NCBI GenBank assembly: GCA_944391325.1
Contig: CALXTC010000012.1
Span: forward strand, 1 to 34,272
Origin: an uncultured Candidatus Saccharibacteria bacterium
GTDB taxonomy: Bacteria > Patescibacteriota > Saccharimonadia > Saccharimonadales > Saccharimonadaceae
Direction: 5' to 3'
DNA: 34,272 nt
The position numbers were made by a program, and so were the translations under genes. Shown here piece by piece: positions 25,409 to 32,687 of this stretch. The notes beneath the pieces were generated by a model that had not been told where the DNA came from, searched no databases, and worked only from the letters and a program-made list of their open reading frames with translations. The first letter of the stretch is position 1. Every line of letters begins with the position of its first letter.

Positions 25409-25485
25409 GGGTCGGTAGCTCAGTTGGCTAGAGCGCGTCCTTGACGTGGACGAGGTCAGGAGTTCGAGCCTCTTTCGACCCACCA
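25409..25485 (+). tRNA. tRNA-Val (GAC)
   Basis: Acceptor GGGTCGG/TCGACCC (one G-U), anticodon loop TTGACGT (GAC), T arm GAGTTCGAGCC and an encoded CCA at 25483-25485. It is a single-gene unit with its own promoter and terminator. Confidence 0.95.
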
Positions 25486-25497
25486 GTATTTATTATT

Positions 25498-25527
25498 CCG
25501 CTACTTTTGGTAGCGGTTTTTATTTTT
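25498..25527 (+). terminator. Terminator after tRNA-Val
   Basis: CCGCTAC (25498-25504) pairs with GTAGCGG (25510-25516), followed by a long T-rich run. Confidence 0.88.
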
Positions 25528-25531
25528 CCCC

Positions 25532-25627
25532 ATTGTTTTCCACAGATTTTTGTTATTTCCACAGGCTGTCAATAGCCACACTTCACTACTGTTATAGCGT
25601 GGATTATATTGTTTTCCACAGATTTTT
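25532..25627. repeat. Direct repeats containing DnaA-box-like sites
   Basis: A 20-base sequence, ATTGTTTTCCACAGATTTTT, occurs twice exactly (25532-25551 and 25608-25627). Its core TTTTCCACA fits the relaxed DnaA box TTWTNCACA, and a third near-match (ATTTCCACA) lies between them at about 25555-25563. The DNA after the second copy, to about 25720, is very AT-rich. This could be a DnaA-binding regulatory site or part of a replication origin; no dnaA or dnaN is in the window. Confidence 0.5.
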
Positions 25628-25686
25628 ATTGCTAGATTGCACGTTGTTTATTCATATGATGATATATTACAATGTATGAAATAACC

Positions 25687-25715
25687 TTGACTTTATAATT
25701 ACGACTTGTTATTAT
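25687..25715 (+). promoter_or_regulatory. Promoter of the 25726-25973 unit
   Basis: TTGACT, 17-base spacer, TATTAT. An overlapping TATAAT at 25713-25718 is 7 bases before the ATG at 25726 and would give a leaderless mRNA. Confidence 0.6.
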
Positions 25716-25725
25716 AATAGAGCTT

Positions 25726-25806
25726 ATGAACAAAGGTTCAAAGGCCAGCAAGAGCAAGCGCTCTTCACGCCTAGCACAGTTCCACATTTACTTTGAAAGC
25801 ATCTAG
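25726..25806 (+). CDS. Possible 26-residue basic peptide
   Basis: A very short frame rich in Ser and Lys at the start (MNKGSKASKSKRSSRLAQ) and ending in FHIYFESI. It is called only because its ATG is placed like those of other leaderless genes here (7 bases from TATAAT) and because it opens a transcription unit bounded by a clear promoter and terminator. It could be a leader peptide controlling the structured segment that follows, a small functional protein or chance. No relative recognised. Confidence 0.35.
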   Translation: MNKGSKASKSKRSSRLAQFHIYFESI

Positions 25807-25973
25807 ATCTGACCTCTGTTGGTCCACCACTCTAGTTTGCTTTCCGCCAACCAGGACGCAAAGCTGCGAGATTGCATCGTGGTTGGCGAGTATCTCAGGA
25901 ACGCCAAAAAACTAGTCAATCAGTTACCCGCCCCACCTTGGAGAAATCCAAAAGTTGGCGGGTTTTATTTTTT
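25807..25973 (+). ncRNA. Structured segment ending in an intrinsic terminator
   Basis: Downstream part of the same short unit. A perfect 9-bp stem CGCCAACCA (25845-25853)/TGGTTGGCG (25880-25888) encloses a CGCA/TGCG hairpin. Its loop side contains GGACGCAAAGC, a string also present in cyclic-di-GMP-I riboswitches, but the other conserved parts of that riboswitch are absent. The terminator follows at 25927. A stand-alone small RNA or an attenuation-type leader are both possible. Confidence 0.45.
25927..25973 (+). terminator. Terminator of the 25726-25973 unit
   Basis: CCCGCC (25927-25932) pairs with GGCGGG (25957-25962) with an inner TTGG/CCAA, followed by a T-rich run. It overlaps the 3' end of the convergent glycosyltransferase gene. 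Confidence 0.75.
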
Positions 25974-27629
25974 GCCTTGTTTCTTAGGGTCTGTATCTTT
26001 TTTGACAGCTTTTTCTGTTACATCAAACTTGTCCATATAATGACCAGTCATTAACCGCCATTGCGCCACATAGGCCGAGGCGCTACTGTAAACAATCGCA
26101 TTTATCGGCATGAATACCCACTGCAATATCATCAAAATATTTTTAGACTTTTTATATCGTTTAGGCCGTGGCGGCAACATTGACAACGAGGCTATTACGG
26201 TTACCACTAAACCGATAACAGCAATTTGCTGAACACGCGACACAATTAGTGGCAAATCATTAACCAGAATACTGGTATGAGCCGCCATCGGGTTAATATA
26301 CAGTGGCGCAAAGGCGCCAAAGCCCACGATCGGTGCCATGCAGGCCAGCGAAATATGCCCCTCTAGTGATTGGAAAAATCGCCACCAACCGTCTAATTTA
26401 CTGCCCCGATAATCCTTGCTTAGTAAATGGGTGGCAATATAAGCATCGTCAGACGCACCATAGGCCCAACGTCGCATCTGAATAAACTGTGCCTTTAGCG
26501 TGCGTCGATAAGTGCTAGATAGCACCGCATCCTGACCAATACCCATTCGCAGAGGAACTACCTCGTAATCACCATCAAAGAAGAAGTAACTACGCCAATA
26601 TTGGTGGCCGTCCTCAACAATCGTTCGCTTACTCCAAAAATTCATCTGTTCTAACGGATACAACCCCTGTGAGTGCGAGGCAAAATTCTTTAACGTGCCT
26701 GGGCGCATTGACGACACCACATTCCAAAATGAATTCGACAGGGCCACCACGCGCATAGGGGCTGGCACATCCCACAGGTTATTATTGAACAAACAAATTG
26801 GCTGGAATGAGCACTGCTGTCGGTTAGGTGCAATAATCCATTTATAGGTTAGATAGGAAAAATACTGCCTATCTGGCTTGTTGTCCGAATCCAGCGTCGT
26901 AATGATCACATTTTTTGAATCAATATGGTGTTGTCGCACCCACTCTGACACCTTTGGCCCAGCATAGGTCAGATTAGGCCCCTTGCCAATCACTTCGTCG
27001 GGCAAACCAGTTGGGTGTTCAACGAATACTAGATCACGGAATACCCCTGTCCAGTGCTTTTTAATTTCGGCAACGGTATCTAGCGCCGCCTGCCCACCCC
27101 GTTGCTCGTAGGCCACAAAAACAACTAGGTTCTTTTTTATATCATAATCCATCTCGGATAAGTTTTTAAAGGTTGGCCCCAGTACCTCGTACTTTTCGTT
27201 ATACAGTGCCACCATTACCACATTAAGGATTTGTCGCGGCTTTGGATAGCCATCGCTATTAGCCAGGTTATGAAGCCTGGCAATATGATCACGCAATTTA
27301 TAATTTCGCTTAATTTCGGCATTGGTTAAGTTAGCATACTTTTTCAAGGCTGTCTTGGGGTGTGACAGGTCGTCCAAACGAGTTTTCCAGTCAATCGACA
27401 CAGTCTTTTGCATGGCCAACCGACCTTGAATTGTCCGATAAGCTGTCGTTATAGCCCGAACAAAGGTTAACAAAACTAGAAATAGTATGTAGAGCGACGC
27501 TGCTAGTGGGCTTAAAAAACTAAGAATTATTAGCAGAGCTATTGCCCCAATTGAGATAGCGCCCGGTAAGATTTCGAAAAAGCGATATAGTTTGGTTCGT
27601 TTGCCTAATGGTATCTCAATATCCGTCAT
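25965..27629 (-). CDS. Membrane glycosyltransferase, family 2 (processive type)
   Basis: A 554-aa membrane protein. Two N-terminal transmembrane helices (about residues 20-60: ILPGAISIGAIALLIILSF, LAASLYILFLVLLTFV) precede a cytoplasmic GT2 catalytic domain: VVMVALYNEKYEVL, the metal-binding TTLDSDNKPD (about 243), the acceptor-side VEDGHQYWRS (about 338) and QMRRW (about 383), the Q/RxxRW motif of processive synthases such as cellulose or hyaluronan synthase. Three or four helices follow and the tail is Lys-rich. It probably makes a cell-surface or capsular polysaccharide; the sugar is unknown. ATG 27629 is preceded by AGGTGG and is preferred to the GTG six bases upstream. It follows a small membrane protein gene (31-base gap) in the same direction. 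Confidence 0.85.
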   Translation of the reverse strand: MTDIEIPLGKRTKLYRFFEILPGAISIGAIALLIILSFLSPLAASLYILFLVLLTFVRAITTAYRTIQGRLAMQKTVSIDWKTRLDDLSHPKTALKKYANLTNAEIKRNYKLRDHIARLHNLANSDGYPKPRQILNVVMVALYNEKYEVLGPTFKNLSEMDYDIKKNLVVFVAYEQRGGQAALDTVAEIKKHWTGVFRDLVFVEHPTGLPDEVIGKGPNLTYAGPKVSEWVRQHHIDSKNVIITTLDSDNKPDRQYFSYLTYKWIIAPNRQQCSFQPICLFNNNLWDVPAPMRVVALSNSFWNVVSSMRPGTLKNFASHSQGLYPLEQMNFWSKRTIVEDGHQYWRSYFFFDGDYEVVPLRMGIGQDAVLSSTYRRTLKAQFIQMRRWAYGASDDAYIATHLLSKDYRGSKLDGWWRFFQSLEGHISLACMAPIVGFGAFAPLYINPMAAHTSILVNDLPLIVSRVQQIAVIGLVVTVIASLSMLPPRPKRYKKSKNILMILQWVFMPINAIVYSSASAYVAQWRLMTGHYMDKFDVTEKAVKKDTDPKKQGKK

Positions 27630-27660
27630 AACCACCTACACACTATCTCTATAAATTAGT

Positions 27661-28041
27661 CTATACAACATGCATTATCATGGCTGAACCTAAGGCAGTT
27701 ACCACTAGACCAACCAATAGCGTTAGCCACAACCAGCATAGAGCCAGCTGACGACCCTTGACCGCCAGCAGTTTTAATGACACCAAGGTGTTGGCTACAA
27801 AAACAACCACTGGCAATAGGGCGAAATTAAAGATGTAATACCACGAAGCATCAGCTGATGTGCAATCAATTGCCGCCCGACCGATTATTTCACAATGCGT
27901 TTTAATTGTTAGGCCAGTTCGAACCTGTGTCAGGGCGATAATCACCATGACTAACATCTCAATAAAGCACAGAATGGTCAGGCAGACGAAAAAACGACTC
28001 TTGATTGCGTCCTGGGCAGATTCCTTAATTGTTGTGCTCAT
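27661..28041 (-). CDS. Small three-helix membrane protein upstream of the glycosyltransferase
   Basis: Unrecognised 126-aa protein. Hydrophobic segments lie at about residues 17-40 (FFVCLTILCFIEMLVMVIIAL), 67-92 (WYYIFNFALLPVVVFVANTLV) and 100-122 (ALCWLWLTLLVGLVVTALGS). The loop between the first two holds two cysteines (THCEIIGRAAIDCTS) and may form an external disulfide. It is probably co-transcribed with the glycosyltransferase and could be an accessory or stabilising subunit (inference). No Shine-Dalgarno; an A/T-rich TATAAA lies just before the ATG. Confidence 0.6.
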   Translation of the reverse strand: MSTTIKESAQDAIKSRFFVCLTILCFIEMLVMVIIALTQVRTGLTIKTHCEIIGRAAIDCTSADASWYYIFNFALLPVVVFVANTLVSLKLLAVKGRQLALCWLWLTLLVGLVVTALGSAMIMHVV

Positions 28042-28062
28042 ATTTTATAATTCAATAAAGTC

Positions 28063-28136
28063 TGGTGCGGGTGCAGAGAGTCGAACTCTGGTTCCAACCT
28101 TGGGAAGGTTATGTATTACCGCTATACGACACCCGC
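28063..28136 (-). tRNA. tRNA-Gly (CCC)
   Basis: Minus-strand acceptor GCGGGTG/CACCCGC, anticodon loop TTCCCAA (CCC), T arm GAGTTCGACTC and an encoded CCA at 28063-28065. It is transcribed after tRNA-Thr, 26 bases away. Confidence 0.94.
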
Positions 28137-28162
28137 CTATCAACCTGTTAAGTTATGGAAAA

Positions 28163-28239
28163 TGGAGCCACCTCGGAGATTCGAACTCCGGACCCCCGCT
28201 TTACGAAAGCGATGCTCTAGCCAACTGAGCCAAGGTGGC
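28163..28239 (-). tRNA. tRNA-Thr (CGT)
   Basis: Minus-strand acceptor GCCACCT/AGGTGGC, anticodon loop TTCGTAA (CGT), T arm GAGTTCGAATC and an encoded CCA. It is the first of the Thr-Gly pair. Confidence 0.94.
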
Positions 28240-28248
28240 ACACATATG

Positions 28249-28254
28249 ATTATA
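28249..28254 (-). promoter_or_regulatory. -10 box of the tRNA-Thr/tRNA-Gly unit
   Basis: TATAAT on the minus strand, 9 bases before the tRNA; it is close to the divergent tRNA-Asp promoter. Confidence 0.5.
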
Positions 28255-28261
28255 GCATATG

Positions 28262-28290
28262 TTGCAAAACGGGGCGACCTTTGCTAATAT
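28262..28290 (+). promoter_or_regulatory. Promoter of tRNA-Asp
   Basis: TTGCAA, 17-base spacer, TAATAT, 16 bases before the tRNA. Confidence 0.6.
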
Positions 28291-28306
28291 ACCTATTAGT
28301 ACTTTT

Positions 28307-28384
28307 GCGCCTGTAGTGAAGTTGGTCTATCACGCCTCCCTGTCACGGAGGAGATCGCCGGTTCGAATCCGGTCGGGCGCGCCA
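28307..28384 (+). tRNA. tRNA-Asp (GTC)
   Basis: Acceptor GCGCCTG/CGGGCGC (one G-U), anticodon loop CTGTCAC (GTC), T arm GGTTCGAATCC, discriminator G and an encoded CCA at 28382-28384. Confidence 0.94.
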
Positions 28385-28398
28385 GTTTTGTTAATTGG

Positions 28399-28423
28399 AA
28401 CGGCTCAATCTGAGCCGTTTTTT
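28399..28423 (+). terminator. Terminator after tRNA-Asp
   Basis: AACGGCTCA pairs with TGAGCCGTT around ATC, followed by a T-run. Confidence 0.88.
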
Positions 28424-28465
28424 AGTCAATTTTCTTTATATTAAGCTACAACCTTAATGCAATAT

Positions 28466-28497
28466 AAATAGTCGCTCGTTATCACGAGCGACTATTT
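28466..28497 (-). terminator. Terminator after the PpiC/SurA-like gene
   Basis: A perfect 14-bp stem AAATAGTCGCTCGT/ACGAGCGACTATTT with a 4-base loop, located between the convergent tRNA-Asp and foldase genes. Confidence 0.75.
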
Positions 28498-28522
28498 CGC
28501 TAACCAACAAACTGTTATTGCT

Positions 28523-29644
28523 TTAGTTACCAGCTTCATTACTAACTACGTCATCAGGAACCGAAATATATTCCTTAATTTTACCCTGCTCACGCAACTG
28601 GGCAAAATCGTCATCTAATTTATTTAGACGAACCATAATTATTGAATAAGTAATTGATTCGCCATCCTTTTTATCTAGTCGAGCAATGTAATAATAATTC
28701 GCATTATCTATTCTGGCACGCCCAATATCACTTAGTTCACCCACCGACAGATTACTAACGGCGTCAACAACACCGGTTGGATCATCATCGGTGGTCTTGG
28801 CAACTACGACGCCACCATTGCTCTTAGATGACTCATCGTCACTTATATCTGTAGCAACGGCAGCAAAGTCTTCACCCTTGGCCAATCGACTCTCAGCCTG
28901 TTTAATTTCAGTCTTAGCCTCATTATCAATAGCATAGGAAACCTCCTGCTCCAGAATTTGGTCACGCAAGGTAGCCCGATAGTCGTTCATGGTCCAACCA
29001 TAATAGGTCTGCAAGGTGCTGATTAGCCCCTCCTCTGTCTCATTATTGGCCTCACGCATACTTTTTATCTGTTCATCAACCGTCGCATCATCAACAGTGA
29101 CATTATTTTGTTCAGCTAACTTGCGAACATAGGTAGCCTTTTCCGTGGCATTTAACTCTCGGCGCTTTAGGTAGTCCAATTCCTTTGCGCCCTCTTCACT
29201 GTTAAAGGAACGGTGTTCGCGATTTAGGTAATAATAGACATCGGCCCGCAAGCGGCGTAGATAATCACTGTATCGCACAGGCTCGCCATCAACCTCGGCC
29301 ACGTTCAATGGCAGTACCTTGGTGACGCTATAGAAAAAGTCACCAGTCTGTTGCTTTTTATATAATGATTGGTTCAACCAAAAGGAAAAGATGCCGATCG
29401 CCGCCACTACTACGACAATCGATATAATAATCAGGCGCTTTTTCGAGTATTGCACAGGATATTTCAATTTGCGACCACGCGCCAGAATATTCTCACGGTG
29501 TTCCTCGATATTGGCATTTGTAATACGCATCGACTGAGGTACCTTTTTAACCCCCGGTAATTTCGCCTCTATTTTGGCCTTTAGCCCATCGGCTCTTCCA
29601 GCAGTAGACGTATTTGTTCTATCGGTTTGTTTATTCATTATCAT
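28523..29644 (-). CDS. Membrane-anchored SurA/PpiC-like peptidyl-prolyl isomerase
   Basis: A 373-aa foldase-type protein. A basic cytoplasmic N-terminus of about 65 residues is followed by one transmembrane helix (about 70-90, LIIISIVVVVAAIGIFSFWL), so the rest is outside the membrane. A SurA-N-like helical region (NVAEVDGEPVRYSDYLRRLR, then TVDEQIKSMREANNETEEGL) precedes a parvulin-type rotamase segment (AESRLAKGEDFAAVATDISDDESSKSNGG, where GEDFA..A...S.D is the family signature, and SVGELSDIGRA). The family helps exported proteins fold. ATG 29644 overlaps the PH-domain gene by 14 bases; ATG 29638 is an alternative. It is coupled to that gene and ends at a strong terminator. Confidence 0.85.
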   Translation of the reverse strand: MIMNKQTDRTNTSTAGRADGLKAKIEAKLPGVKKVPQSMRITNANIEEHRENILARGRKLKYPVQYSKKRLIIISIVVVVAAIGIFSFWLNQSLYKKQQTGDFFYSVTKVLPLNVAEVDGEPVRYSDYLRRLRADVYYYLNREHRSFNSEEGAKELDYLKRRELNATEKATYVRKLAEQNNVTVDDATVDEQIKSMREANNETEEGLISTLQTYYGWTMNDYRATLRDQILEQEVSYAIDNEAKTEIKQAESRLAKGEDFAAVATDISDDESSKSNGGVVVAKTTDDDPTGVVDAVSNLSVGELSDIGRARIDNANYYYIARLDKKDGESITYSIIMVRLNKLDDDFAQLREQGKIKEYISVPDDVVSNEAGN

Positions 29645-30143
29645 TACCCTGTTCTAAATTTCCTCCAGCCTGCCGAACGATTTCTGACAGCCGGCTATAT
29701 ACTTCCTCGCAATTGGCAATTTTCGTCATTACCATGTCGCCAGCCATAGTATGCAAAACGAGCATCCCATAGCCAGACAAACTACCGCGTAGTCCACTAA
29801 TATTATAACTGATAGTTTGGACTTTATCCAAATAGACATCAATCGACGTTTTACGGAAAAGACTTCGCTGAATTTGTTGTTTAATTCGTCGGTTGGTGAC
29901 AATGTAGACGCTATAATACCATCTAATCCAGGCGTGAAAGACATTCCAAATTGCCAAGATTACAGCGGCCACGGCTACATACCATAGCCATTGATATTTA
30001 GACCACAGACACAATAATGTAATTACCCCAATAATGATAACTAGGGATAAAAACAATGGCTTCAGCAAGACCGACCAGTGACGATGTAGCACCATTTTAA
30101 CGACTTCGTCGTCTGCCTGCCCTGTAAAATCCTTGCCAGCCAT
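29631..30143 (-). CDS. Membrane protein with bacterial PH-like domain
   Basis: A 170-aa protein. After a short polar start (MAGKDFTGQADDEVVKMVLHRHW), two helices (LLKPLFLSLVIIIGVITLLCL and LWYVAVAAVILAIWNVFHAW) are followed by a bPH2-type domain: YYSVYIVTNRRIKQQIQ, SLFRKTSIDVYLDKVQTISY, GYGMLVLHTMAGDMVMTKIA. Such proteins are small membrane components of unclear function. ATG 30143 is chosen over ATG 30149 because TAGAAT at 30150-30155 is 6 bases upstream, predicting a leaderless mRNA. It overlaps the downstream foldase gene, forming a two-gene envelope operon. Confidence 0.82.
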   Translation of the reverse strand: MAGKDFTGQADDEVVKMVLHRHWSVLLKPLFLSLVIIIGVITLLCLWSKYQWLWYVAVAAVILAIWNVFHAWIRWYYSVYIVTNRRIKQQIQRSLFRKTSIDVYLDKVQTISYNISGLRGSLSGYGMLVLHTMAGDMVMTKIANCEEVYSRLSEIVRQAGGNLEQGNDNE

Positions 30144-30149
30144 AAGCAT

Positions 30150-30155
30150 ATTCTA
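30150..30155 (-). promoter_or_regulatory. -10 box of the PH-domain/foldase operon
   Basis: TAGAAT on the minus strand, 6 bases before ATG 30143. Confidence 0.5.
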
Positions 30156-30207
30156 TCACGATCGGTAAAGAAAAAGGCCACCACGGTGACCACATTAGTT
30201 ACATTTA

Positions 30208-30283
30208 TGGTAGCCCAGATACGAGTCGAACGTACAACCTTCTCCTTAGGACGGAGCCGCTCTATCCATTGAGCTACTGGGCC
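30208..30283 (-). tRNA. tRNA-Arg (CCT)
   Basis: Minus-strand acceptor GGCCCAG/CTGGGCT (G-U first pair), anticodon loop GTCCTAA (CCT), T arm ACGTTCGACTCGT and an encoded CCA at 30208-30210. A TACAAT lies 8 bases upstream. Confidence 0.93.
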
Positions 30284-30346
30284 ACACCCATATTGTATCA
30301 CACGCCAATAAGTACATATTAAATTGCGCGACATTAATGGTAATGC

Positions 30347-30352
30347 TAAAAT
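30347..30352 (+). promoter_or_regulatory. -10 box of the recombinase gene
   Basis: TAAAAT, 9 bases before ATG 30362; leaderless-style spacing. Confidence 0.45.
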
Positions 30353-30361
30353 ACAGGTATT

Positions 30362-31324
30362 ATGGCAGAAGAAAACAAAAATGTTCAAGGCTATTATCTA
30401 GCTGATTTAATTATGGATTTTATCGAATATATCGAAATTGAAAAGGGACGTTCTATCCGCACTGCCGAAAACTACCATTTATATATGGATAGACTGGTTG
30501 AGTTTGCCGGCGACATCCCTGTCAGCCAAATTACCGATGAGCTTGTTCGCAAGTATCGCCTGTGGCTAAATCGGTACATCGACACCCAGGGGCGTGAACT
30601 GTCAATAATTACCCAGAGTTATCACCTAATCGCTCTGCGCAGCTTTCTGAAATATTGTGGTCAACGCGATATTGACACCCTGGATGCTGACCGCATTAAC
30701 CTGCCCAAGGTGGCTAAAAAGCAGGTCTCCTTCCTTTTGGCTGAGGAGGTGGCCCGTATGATGGATGCCGTAGATTTAGATGATCCCAATGGGCTACGCG
30801 ACAAAGCCATTCTAGAACTACTCTTCTCGGGTGGGATGCGTGTCAGCGAGCTGTGTAGTCTGAACCGGGAACAGGTTAACCTAGATCGTCGAGAATTCAC
30901 TATTCGCGGTAAGGGTAATAAGGACCGGCCAATCTTCATCAGCAAAGCCGCCGCTGCCGCCGTCGGCGATTATTTAAATTCACGCAATGACAACCTAAAA
31001 CCATTGTTTCTAAATAACTCTCGTAATATTCACAAAGATTTAGATGATAGCGACGGGGTTGACGCCAGTGAATCTCGGCGTTTAACCCCCCGTTCTATTC
31101 AACGGATTGTCACCAAATATACTCGATTAGCTGGCATTACTAAGCACGTAACGCCACACACATTGCGACACTCCTTTGCGACTGACCTATTGATGAACGG
31201 AGCCGACCTAAGATCCGTTCAGTCAATGTTGGGCCACAGTAATATCGCCACCACCCAAATTTATACCCATGTCACCGACCCCCATCTTAAGGAAGTTCAC
31301 GAACAATTCCAAAGCGACATATAA
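30362..31324 (+). CDS. XerC/XerD-type tyrosine recombinase
   Basis: 320 aa, typical of Xer recombinases that resolve chromosome dimers at dif. The N-terminal SAM-like core-binding domain (FIEYIEIEKGRSIRTAENYHLYMDRL) precedes the catalytic domain, with Arg in LFSGGMRVSELCSLNREQV, Lys in IRGKGNKDRPIF, HTLRHSFATDLL (His, Arg), LGHSNIATTQIYTHV (His and the nucleophile Tyr). All catalytic residues are present. An insertion rich in Asp/Ser (NIHKDLDDSDGVDASESRR) lies before the last catalytic block. It stands alone with no nearby mobile-element features, so a chromosomal dimer resolvase is more likely than an integrase. XerC and XerD cannot be told apart here. Confidence 0.93.
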   Translation: MAEENKNVQGYYLADLIMDFIEYIEIEKGRSIRTAENYHLYMDRLVEFAGDIPVSQITDELVRKYRLWLNRYIDTQGRELSIITQSYHLIALRSFLKYCGQRDIDTLDADRINLPKVAKKQVSFLLAEEVARMMDAVDLDDPNGLRDKAILELLFSGGMRVSELCSLNREQVNLDRREFTIRGKGNKDRPIFISKAAAAAVGDYLNSRNDNLKPLFLNNSRNIHKDLDDSDGVDASESRRLTPRSIQRIVTKYTRLAGITKHVTPHTLRHSFATDLLMNGADLRSVQSMLGHSNIATTQIYTHVTDPHLKEVHEQFQSDI

Positions 31325-31342
31325 ATTCGCTGTCACCCCGCA

Positions 31343-31379
31343 AAATAGCTATCCATTAGTTATGGATAGCTATTTATTT
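31343..31379. terminator. Bidirectional terminator between recombinase and pilus genes
   Basis: A perfect 14-bp stem AAATAGCTATCCAT/ATGGATAGCTATTT with a 5-base loop and a T-rich flank; it serves converging transcripts. Confidence 0.8.
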
Positions 31380-31400
31380 ATGACTAAGTTATTTTGGCGA

Positions 31401-32687
31401 TTAATAATCACAATTGTCGACACCGTTGTCATAGAAAACATTGATGTCTTTACACACCTTGCCCTCTGTCTCAATAGCATACTCTGGCCACCAGCTAGCA
31501 TCCTCGTCCGAATAGGTTGGTTCTAGATTAGCCTGGATGCGGGCGAAGGCGTCGGCCGAATTACCCGTTACATCAACAACTGGTTGAACTCCGTCAAAGT
31601 ATAACAATTCGTCACCACGGTAGGCAGCAATTGAGAAATGCGTATTCTTGTAAATAGCATTCAATCGCATATAGTAATCATTGCCTACTACGTCAAATTG
31701 GCCCTGACCACCACCTGGCGTTATGCTAACAACACAGGCATAGTTTTGGCCAGCACCGTTTGTGCACTTGGCGGCAACGATCGGAGCACCAGACCCGCCA
31801 TATTGATCATTAGGAGCATCGTCATTTCCATCATAGTTATTGTGTCGTGGGTGATAGTCCATAATTGGTACTGGGTTAGCACCTAGAGCCCCACCAGAAC
31901 CACTCGATGACGGACGCAGCGTAATCGCTGAATCGTTAGCAATTAAGTCATTAATACTGACGCCGCTTTTAGATGCGCCAACTATCTCTGCTCGCACGAT
32001 AGCCGGTCGATTGGCGCCATTGTTCCAAGCCGACTGAGAAACCAGACCTGTAACATTCCCATCTGGCACACCAGAAGCAATCTGATCACCACCCTCGCCA
32101 ACAATATTACGATGCCAACTGATCTCAATCCTGGTTGGATTAGCAGTATTACCGCTGGCATCCACCAATCTTAGTGGAACTACCACTGAGTTACCATCAG
32201 CATTAACTACACCCTGATAAGCCGTGGTCATAGTGGCAATCTTTAGACACTGATAGTATTCATCGTTGGCTTCCTCGCCGCCGATTCTGGCCCGATAGTC
32301 ACCATTATCATCCGTTTCAATAGCAAAGTTATCACCAATTGATGAGCCGTCAACTGCCCCTAAAATGTCTTGACAGCCAAGGTCATCTAGCTTGTGACCG
32401 ATTACTTTAGAACAGACGGCGGTTGCCTCTGATGATGCATAGCTGCCATCAGCCTGTCGTTGACTATAGCAATAAACTAGCAGACGTTTGGCGTCCTCGA
32501 CGCCCGATTCAGCGGCCGTCTTGGCGGTGGATTGCAAAGTTTCATTAGTGGATTGTCGGGTGGTCGAAACAACAATGTAGGTAAAACTAACTGCCACTAC
32601 GGCGAACAACATCATAAACATAGCCACGGTTACCATTGACGCCTGGCCTCGTTCACTACTGACTATTTGCCTACCCCACTTACTCAT
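31401..32687 (-). CDS. PilX-like pilus protein (last gene of prepilin operon)
   Basis: A 428-aa protein. The N-terminus (SSERGQASMVTVAMFMMLFAVVAVSFTYIVV) has a single hydrophobic helix after an ERGQAS motif, similar to PilX-type or non-canonical prepilins in which the consensus Phe/Glu is replaced. The exterior is large, Cys-containing and rich in Asp/Asn/Gly, with paired cysteines such as CYSQRQ...AVCSKVIG...GCQ, so it is probably a disulfide-stabilised surface subunit or minor pilin tip protein. Its start overlaps the preceding gene by four bases (ATGA) with AGGAG upstream. It is followed by the bidirectional terminator. It lacks a textbook N-methylation site, so processing is uncertain. 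Confidence 0.75.
   Translation of the reverse strand: MSKWGRQIVSSERGQASMVTVAMFMMLFAVVAVSFTYIVVSTTRQSTNETLQSTAKTAAESGVEDAKRLLVYCYSQRQADGSYASSEATAVCSKVIGHKLDDLGCQDILGAVDGSSIGDNFAIETDDNGDYRARIGGEEANDEYYQCLKIATMTTAYQGVVNADGNSVVVPLRLVDASGNTANPTRIEISWHRNIVGEGGDQIASGVPDGNVTGLVSQSAWNNGANRPAIVRAEIVGASKSGVSINDLIANDSAITLRPSSSGSGGALGANPVPIMDYHPRHNNYDGNDDAPNDQYGGSGAPIVAAKCTNGAGQNYACVVSITPGGGQGQFDVVGNDYYMRLNAIYKNTHFSIAAYRGDELLYFDGVQPVVDVTGNSADAFARIQANLEPTYSDEDASWWPEYAIETEGKVCKDINVFYDNGVDNCDY

Noticed and set aside
25807-25925. Cyclic-di-GMP-I riboswitch
   Set aside because: The GGACGCAAAGC string is present, but the partner segments that define the riboswitch core and the P1 helix are absent; a chance match in one loop is more likely.
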